Source of the DNA: Akkermansiaceae bacterium
GTDB taxonomy: Bacteria > Verrucomicrobiota > Verrucomicrobiia > Verrucomicrobiales > Akkermansiaceae
Direction of reading: 5' to 3'
DNA: 64,000 nucleotides
NCBI GenBank assembly: GCA_025457665.1
Contig: JALOTY010000009.1
Location: forward strand, 1-64,000
The stretch's first letter is position 1; each line of letters opens with the position of its first letter. The notes under the pieces were generated by a model. That model searched no databases. It was not told the DNA's origin and worked only from the letters and a program-made list of their open reading frames with translations. Positions 59,052 through 64,000 of the stretch are shown in pieces. The translations under genes were made by a program, and so were the position numbers.

Positions 59052-61724
59052 TCACTGCCATTTGACCCGCGGGTCATCGGCGGCCAGCAGCTTTCCGGCA
59101 AGTGTCAGCGGCGGCTTGGCCAGGCCTTGTGGCAGACGGATGCGGGCCTCGGTGAGTGTGCCTTTTTCCCATTTCAGATCGACGATGATCCCGCCCTGCG
59201 CTCGCAATCCTCGGACCGAACCGACCGGCCACTCGCGGGTCAGCGCGGGGAGCAGGGCAAGCTCGCCGGCGTGGCTTTGGAGCAGCATTTCGCAGATGCC
59301 GTTGGTGATGCCGAAATTGCCATCGATCTGAAACGGTGGATGCGTGGTCCAGAGATTGTCCAGTGTGTTCCAAGCAAGCAATCCCGCCACGCAACCATGA
59401 GCACGTTCGGCATCGGCCAGTCGTGCCCAGAGCGCGGTGCGCCATGCCCATGTCCACGAGCGACGCGAATCCCCCACCTCACCCCGCTGGGTCAGAGAAA
59501 CCCGCGCCGCCTCGGCCAACTCCGGAGTCTTCGCCATGGAGATCTGCCGCCCCGGATGCAGGGCGTAGAGATGACTGGTGTGGCGGTGATTTGATTTCTC
59601 GAAATCCGGCTTTTCCTCCATCCATTCCATGAGCTGACCCCATGAACCGATCTTCGGCCCCACGAGTTTCGCACGGGTGTCTTCGAGCTTTTTGACGAAG
59701 TCCGCATCGGTGCCGAGGGCCTTGGCGGCATCGATGGTATTGCTGAAAAGATCCCACATCAATTGCTGGGCATGAGCGGTGCCATCTTCATAGGGACCAT
59801 GCTCGTGGGACCAGGCATTCGGCACCACCAGACGTCCGTCAGGCAGTGCTTTCAGGCGGCCGAGCCAGAACTTCGAGACATCGCGGAGGAAAGGATAAGC
59901 ACGCTTTTCCAAGAAAGCGCGGTCACGGCCGTAAAGATAATGCGTCCAGTAATGCTGCGCCAGCCAGGCGGTGCCTTCGATGTTCCAATTCCATCCGCCG
60001 CCGCCGAAGATGTTCAAACTCATGCGTGTCACAAATCCCTCGGAATCCGCCCCGTATTCCTTGCGGGTATGCTCGGCGTAAACCTCTTTTCCCGAATCTA
60101 ACAGATCAAACAAGGGCGAGACAAGTTCCGGAAGATGGGCGGACTCCGCGAGCCAGTAGTTCATCTGCAAATTGATATTCGTATGGTAGTCGGCAAACCA
60201 TGCCGGTCGGTTCGAGTTGTTCCAAATCCCCTGAAGATTCGCCGGCAGGGTGCCGGGGCGAGAGGAACCGATGAGCAGGTAGCGGCCGTATTGGAAAAGG
60301 ATTTCCTCGAGATCCGGATCCAGGCAGGAACGGGGCAGTTCGCGGGCTCCCTCACGATATCTCTGGATGCGCTGGCGGAGCGGTAGCGCGGCGATTTCCG
60401 GGGCTGTCGAACCGACATCGATGCCCACGCGATCGAAGAGGGCTTGATGGTCTTTCACGTGGGCTTCCATGAGATCCGACCAAGGAATTTTCACCGCCGC
60501 ACGCACTTGAGCTTCGACCTTGTCGGCCGCCCTGCCCTCATGCCAGCGTTTGCTACGATCCATCACGTAGTTCGTGCCCGCACCGAGAATCACCAGGGCG
60601 GAGTCACAGCCTTCCAGCACCAGCTTGCCATCCTCCGCCCGCACCGTGCCACCCTGGGAGCGCACCGTGACGCGCGCGGCGTAGTCGAGTCCATTGTCGA
60701 AAGAACCATCGAGCATCAGCGAAGCCCCTGCCGCGCCAAGCTTGTCCTTGCCTTCATGTGCCGATTTCAAGGAGAGCGTGCCGTGGATTTTCCCCGACTC
60801 GGATGCTTCTAACAGCCACGCCACCACCCCAGCCGGATGCGAAGCGATGGCGGTTCGGGTAAATGTCACTCCGCCCTCCTTGTAGGTCAGCGTGTGGACC
60901 GCGCGGGCAAGGTCCAGCTCACGGCGGAAGGCTCCAGCCTTGGGATTCATCGAGGCACTGACGCCATCGATCGCGATGTCACCGATCTGAAAGTGATCGG
61001 CCCCTTCACGCGGCACGAAGGTGAAACGAAACCAGCGAAAAGCCCCGGCGGCCTTGCCGGCGGAGGTGGTGAAATCGACCGATTGATTTCTCCCGGAAAA
61101 GGGCGGCTGATCCTTTTTTTCATCGAGCAGAGTCCACTCCCGACCATCGCTGGAAGCTTCGAGCCGCCAGGCTTGAGGATCGCGCTGGGGCATGTCGTTT
61201 CCGCTGCTCAAACGGTATTGGGAAACGGCCACCGCTTCGGGCACCACGATCTGCCAGACCACGGGTTTGGCATCGGCGATTTCAAAGCACCACTTCGTGC
61301 CGGGATCGCCATCGTGACTTTTGGAAAGGTCCTGACCCTCGTTCCCCGCTCCCCCATGACTGGGCGAACTCACCGCCGAATCCGGCACCGCTCCGCCGGC
61401 CTCGAAGACCAACTCGCCCATGTTCTGATAGGAGCCGAAGTAATCCCCACCGGGCTGGGACGGCTCGGATTCGTATCCACCTGTGGCATTTTCATTTCCC
61501 GTCCAGAGGGAATCGACCGTGAACTGGATGCGGTCCAAGGCCTTCCCGCCGTAGAGCGTCGCCCCGAGAAAGCCGTTGCCGATGGGATAGACATCGCGCT
61601 CCCAGTTTTCCGCGGGCTTGTCGTCCCACAACACCAAGTCGCCGGCATGCAGCGGCAAGATCAGAGCCAAAATCATCCATGGGGAAAGCCCTCGGGACCT
61701 ATGGAGCAAAAAATCGGGAGACAT
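59052..61724 (-). CDS. GH95 alpha-L-fucosidase-like enzyme with inserted discoidin (F5/8-type) domain
   Basis: 890 residues from ATG 61724; the upstream frame start at 61769 adds 15 residues. Signal segment [13 protein letters not shown] (16-28). The GH95 N-terminal beta-sandwich begins ([20 protein letters not shown]) and is interrupted at about 111-255 by an F5/8-type carbohydrate-binding insert ([23 protein letters not shown]). It then resumes (R-R-E-L-D-L-A-R-A). The (alpha/alpha)6 barrel follows, with the N-W-N-I-E-G-T-A and [11 protein letters not shown] segments. Predicted to release alpha-L-fucose or alpha-L-galactose. Confidence 0.9.
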   Translation of the reverse strand: MSPDFLLHRSRGLSPWMILALILPLHAGDLVLWDDKPAENWERDVYPIGNGFLGATLYGGKALDRIQFTVDSLWTGNENATGGYESEPSQPGGDYFGSYQNMGELVFEAGGAVPDSAVSSPSHGGAGNEGQDLSKSHDGDPGTKWCFEIADAKPVVWQIVVPEAVAVSQYRLSSGNDMPQRDPQAWRLEASSDGREWTLLDEKKDQPPFSGRNQSVDFTTSAGKAAGAFRWFRFTFVPREGADHFQIGDIAIDGVSASMNPKAGAFRRELDLARAVHTLTYKEGGVTFTRTAIASHPAGVVAWLLEASESGKIHGTLSLKSAHEGKDKLGAAGASLMLDGSFDNGLDYAARVTVRSQGGTVRAEDGKLVLEGCDSALVILGAGTNYVMDRSKRWHEGRAADKVEAQVRAAVKIPWSDLMEAHVKDHQALFDRVGIDVGSTAPEIAALPLRQRIQRYREGARELPRSCLDPDLEEILFQYGRYLLIGSSRPGTLPANLQGIWNNSNRPAWFADYHTNINLQMNYWLAESAHLPELVSPLFDLLDSGKEVYAEHTRKEYGADSEGFVTRMSLNIFGGGGWNWNIEGTAWLAQHYWTHYLYGRDRAFLEKRAYPFLRDVSKFWLGRLKALPDGRLVVPNAWSHEHGPYEDGTAHAQQLMWDLFSNTIDAAKALGTDADFVKKLEDTRAKLVGPKIGSWGQLMEWMEEKPDFEKSNHRHTSHLYALHPGRQISMAKTPELAEAARVSLTQRGEVGDSRRSWTWAWRTALWARLADAERAHGCVAGLLAWNTLDNLWTTHPPFQIDGNFGITNGICEMLLQSHAGELALLPALTREWPVGSVRGLRAQGGIIVDLKWEKGTLTEARIRLPQGLAKPPLTLAGKLLAADDPRVKWQ

Positions 61725-61889
61725 GATCGGGTCAATTCTGTTGGGATCGAAGAAGCTGCGGCAAGGCATCCATACGCGGGAAAATCCATGGGCCGATCAA
61801 GCGAATTTCCCGGCGCGGCCCTCCTTCCCAAGACCTCCGGGAAAGCTCTGCAAGATCCGCCCTCGAACTCACGTATCTGCCCGGATTTC

Positions 61890-64000
61890 ATGAGCTTGAC
61901 CCGCCTTTCCCTTCTTCTTGTCGCCGCAGCCCTGCCGGCTCCCATCCTCGCCCAAGACTGGAATCCGGGTCAGCCCCCCGCCAGCGTGCCCACCCAGGCC
62001 TTCCACGCGCCCGAGGGCCTTGAGGTCACCGTCTGGGCCTCCACGCCGCAACTTTTCAATCCCACCAACATCGATGTCGATGCCGCCGGCCGCATCTGGG
62101 TCGCCGAAGGGGTGAACTACCGCGGTCACAACGGCCGCCGGCCGGAGGGCGACCGCATCAGCGTGCTCGCCGACACCGATGGCGACGGCAAAGCCGACAA
62201 GTCGCACACCTTCGTTCAGGAAAAAGGCCTCGTCGCCCCGCTCGGAGTCGCAGTGTTCGACAACGTGATCGTGGTCTCCCAACCGCCGGACATGATCGTT
62301 TACACCGACGTCAATCGCGACCTCGTTTTCGATCCCGCAGTGGACAAACGCGAGGTGCTTCTGACCGGTTTCAACGGCCGCAACCACGACCACTCGCTCC
62401 ACTCCGTGACTGGCGGACCGGACGGGAAATGGTATTTCAATCAAGGCAACTGCGGGGCGATCTTCACCGACAAGTCCGGCCGGACTTTCAACATGGGCGG
62501 CGACTACTACCAAAGCGGCGGGGGCGATTGGTTTGTCGACACCCGCGCCGCTGGCGGAAAAAAGAGCGATGACGGCTTCCAGTGGACCTCCGGTTTCAGC
62601 GCCCGCATGAACCCGGATGGCAGTGCCGTGGAAATCATCGGCCACGGCTACCGCAACAGCTACGAACACACCGTCAACTCGCTGGGCGAACTCTTCCAAA
62701 ACGACAACGACGACCCACCCGCCTGCCGCACCTCCTACGTGCTCGAATACGGCTCCGCCGGTTATTTCACCCGCGAGGGCCGCTTCTACAATTCCGTGAA
62801 ACGCCCCGGCCAGGAACACTGGCGGAATCACTGGCGTCAGGATGATCCCGGCACTTTCGATGTCGGCGATGTCTACGGCGGCGGTTCACCCACCGGCATC
62901 GTCTTCTACGAAAACGGCGCACTCGGCGATGCCCATGCGGGCACTCTCCTGAGCTGTGAAGCAGCGCGAAATGTGGTCTTCGGATACAAGCCGGAACCGG
63001 TGGGCGCAGGATACAAACTGGAGCGCACCGATTGGCTGACCTCGAACAAAACCGGCGAGTATGATGGGGCCGATTTCACCCAGGGCGCCCGCAAGGTGCA
63101 GACGGTCGAAGGTGGAAATCCCCTGCTCTTTCGCCCGTCAGACGTCGCCGTGGGTGCCGATGGGGCCATCTATGTCTGCGATTGGTTCGACCCCCGCGTG
63201 GGCGGCCACGGCGATATGGATGGATCCTGCTCGGGCACGATTTACCGCATCGCTCCGAAAGGTTTCAAACCGAGCATTCCGGCGGTCGATCTCGGCACCA
63301 TCGATGGCGCGATCACCGCTCTGCGCAGCCCTGCACCCAATGTCCGCTGGACCGGTTTCAACGCCCTGAAATCCAAAGCAGCCGAAGCCCTTCCGGCCGT
63401 GAAGGCCCTCCTCGCGGACCCGAATCCATGGATCGCAAGTCGCGCCATCTGGTTGCTCCCCCACCTCGGCCCCGATGGCCTCCGCGAATGCGAAGCCCGC
63501 CTGCGCTCCGAGCAGGTCCGCGAACGCCTTGTGGCCTTCCGCGCGCTGCGCCGGGCCGGCATCGATATCCTGCCGCACGCCACGGCTCTTGCGGCCGATG
63601 CTTCGCCAGCCATCCGTCGCGATGTCGCCCTCGCCATGCGTGGCCGCCCCGCCTCCGAAGCCGCACCGGTGCTCATCGCCGTGGCCAAGGGCTGGGATGG
63701 GAAGGACAAGAATTACCTCGAATCCATCGGCCTGGGTGCCGAAAACCACGAGTCGGAAACCTGGACCGCCATGCGCGACGCCCTCTCCCCCGGCGATCCC
63801 CTGCAATGGTCCGAGCCCTTTGCCCGCCTGACCTGGAGGCTCTGGCCGGTGGCTGCGATCGATTCCCTCAAAGCCCGCGCCAGCAGCGCCACGCTCACCA
63901 AGGAGCAGCGGGCATTCGCCGTCGAATCGCTTTCCTTCATCAACGACCCCAAGGCTGCCGACGTCCTGTTTGAAATCGTCACCACCAACGGCCCCGCGAA
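61890..64000 (+). CDS. PVC-type propeller/HEAT exported protein, C-terminus beyond the window
   Basis: From ATG 61890 the frame stays open to the right edge (703 residues). Signal peptide (about 1-22, ending I-L-A-Q). Residues 30-450 are the 'membrane-bound dehydrogenase' propeller of planctomycetal/verrucomicrobial proteins (D-T-D-G-D-G-K-A-D, N-H-D-H-S-L-H-S-V-T-G-G-P-D-G-K, V-C-D-W-F-D-P-R). HEAT-like repeats begin near 470 (A-L-K-S-K-A-A-E-A-L-P-A-V-K-A-L). Homologues usually carry a C-terminal heme c CxxCH domain, which would be outside the window. It is 165 bp from the GH95 start, divergent. Confidence 0.88.
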   Translation, partial: MSLTRLSLLLVAAALPAPILAQDWNPGQPPASVPTQAFHAPEGLEVTVWASTPQLFNPTNIDVDAAGRIWVAEGVNYRGHNGRRPEGDRISVLADTDGDGKADKSHTFVQEKGLVAPLGVAVFDNVIVVSQPPDMIVYTDVNRDLVFDPAVDKREVLLTGFNGRNHDHSLHSVTGGPDGKWYFNQGNCGAIFTDKSGRTFNMGGDYYQSGGGDWFVDTRAAGGKKSDDGFQWTSGFSARMNPDGSAVEIIGHGYRNSYEHTVNSLGELFQNDNDDPPACRTSYVLEYGSAGYFTREGRFYNSVKRPGQEHWRNHWRQDDPGTFDVGDVYGGGSPTGIVFYENGALGDAHAGTLLSCEAARNVVFGYKPEPVGAGYKLERTDWLTSNKTGEYDGADFTQGARKVQTVEGGNPLLFRPSDVAVGADGAIYVCDWFDPRVGGHGDMDGSCSGTIYRIAPKGFKPSIPAVDLGTIDGAITALRSPAPNVRWTGFNALKSKAAEALPAVKALLADPNPWIASRAIWLLPHLGPDGLRECEARLRSEQVRERLVAFRALRRAGIDILPHATALAADASPAIRRDVALAMRGRPASEAAPVLIAVAKGWDGKDKNYLESIGLGAENHESETWTAMRDALSPGDPLQWSEPFARLTWRLWPVAAIDSLKARASSATLTKEQRAFAVESLSFINDPKAADVLFEIVTTNGPA

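Noticed and set aside
60453..60461. Half parS-like string TTTCACGTG
   Set aside because: Only nine bases of the 16-bp palindrome match, and it lies inside the GH95 coding sequence far from parB.
61869..62831. Long minus-strand open frame (320 codons)
   Set aside because: Antisense to the PVC-type protein, which has a signal peptide and family motifs; the minus frame is Val/Gly/Ala noise.

Overview
The window reads as chromosomal DNA of a GC-rich heterotrophic member of the Verrucomicrobiota, probably close to the Luteolibacter/Haloferula/Verrucomicrobium group. The evidence is the gene repertoire: a PEP-CTERM protein, autotransporter-associated beta-strand repeats, the verrucomicrobial C-terminal 'D-x-D-x-DG-x-xN-x-x-E-Y' module on giant exoproteins, a PVC-type propeller/HEAT 'dehydrogenase' protein, GYF_2 membrane proteins, ThuA-like proteins, GH95 and GH27 enzymes and a sulfatase. 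I found no rRNA, tRNA, CRISPR array, integrase, transposase or phage gene. Two genes run off the ends of the window (a sialate-esterase-like exoprotein on the left and the PVC-type protein on the right).

Layout. 1-8.4 kb: two large exported proteins on the minus strand (M66-like metalloprotease, then SGNH esterase) that share a nearly identical C-terminal module. 8.5-12.7 kb: an mcsA-mcsB-clpC operon (arginine phosphorylation and ClpC proteolysis) ending in a good intrinsic terminator. 12.8-19.4 kb: metabolic genes (ilvE, 5-formyl-THF cyclo-ligase, a SpeE-like methyltransferase, ThuA, an esterase, a cytochrome c-PQQ sugar dehydrogenase). 19.4-21.8 kb: a compact minus-strand operon of ferredoxin, DUF721/DciA-like, HAD-Nudix fusion, folB and an ArsC/Spx-like gene. 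21.9-30.3 kb: an acidic membrane protein, coproheme decarboxylase, a pair of HtrA-like proteins (one active, one degenerate with an inserted PDZ domain), and two tandem class A penicillin-binding proteins, the second with a dead transpeptidase site.

30.3-33.0 kb: a heptamer-repeat/REP-like intergenic region, a NYN nuclease, a Lys/Ala-rich histone-H1-like protein and RlmI. 33.0-43.0 kb: a polysaccharide-use locus with a GntR/LacI-type regulator divergent from a Tat-exported GH10 xylanase, then a PEP-CTERM protein, a giant LamG/Ig/sulfatase protein, a lipoprotein and a GH27 alpha-galactosidase. 43.0-53.9 kb: a second repeat region, two coiled-coil tail-anchored proteins, a short MGMT, an outer-membrane barrel, a SET-domain methyltransferase, parB without parA, an animal-type glutaminyl cyclase, Nudix, VOC, aldo/keto reductase and a lipoprotein, then cysE head to head with an Rrf2 regulator. 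53.8-56.4 kb: an ECF sigma factor operon (sigma, membrane anti-sigma candidate, degenerate HtrA/PDZ protein, GNAT) containing a very AT-rich nested palindrome. 56.4-64 kb: apt, two GYF_2 membrane paralogues, a GH95 fucosidase with an inserted discoidin domain, and the start of the PVC-type protein.

Recurring themes are envelope and export biology (three trypsin-fold/PDZ proteins, two of them catalytically dead; an ECF sigma module; a PBP pair), extracellular polysaccharide degradation, and very tight gene packing with frequent 4-bp ATGA overlaps. The best candidates for something not yet described are the HAD-Nudix fusion next to folB, the PDZ-split pseudo-protease, the sigma operon with its AT-rich palindrome and pseudo-protease, the SET plus H1-like pair, and a scattered TCTAACA heptamer that accounts for most of the rare TTA codons I noticed.
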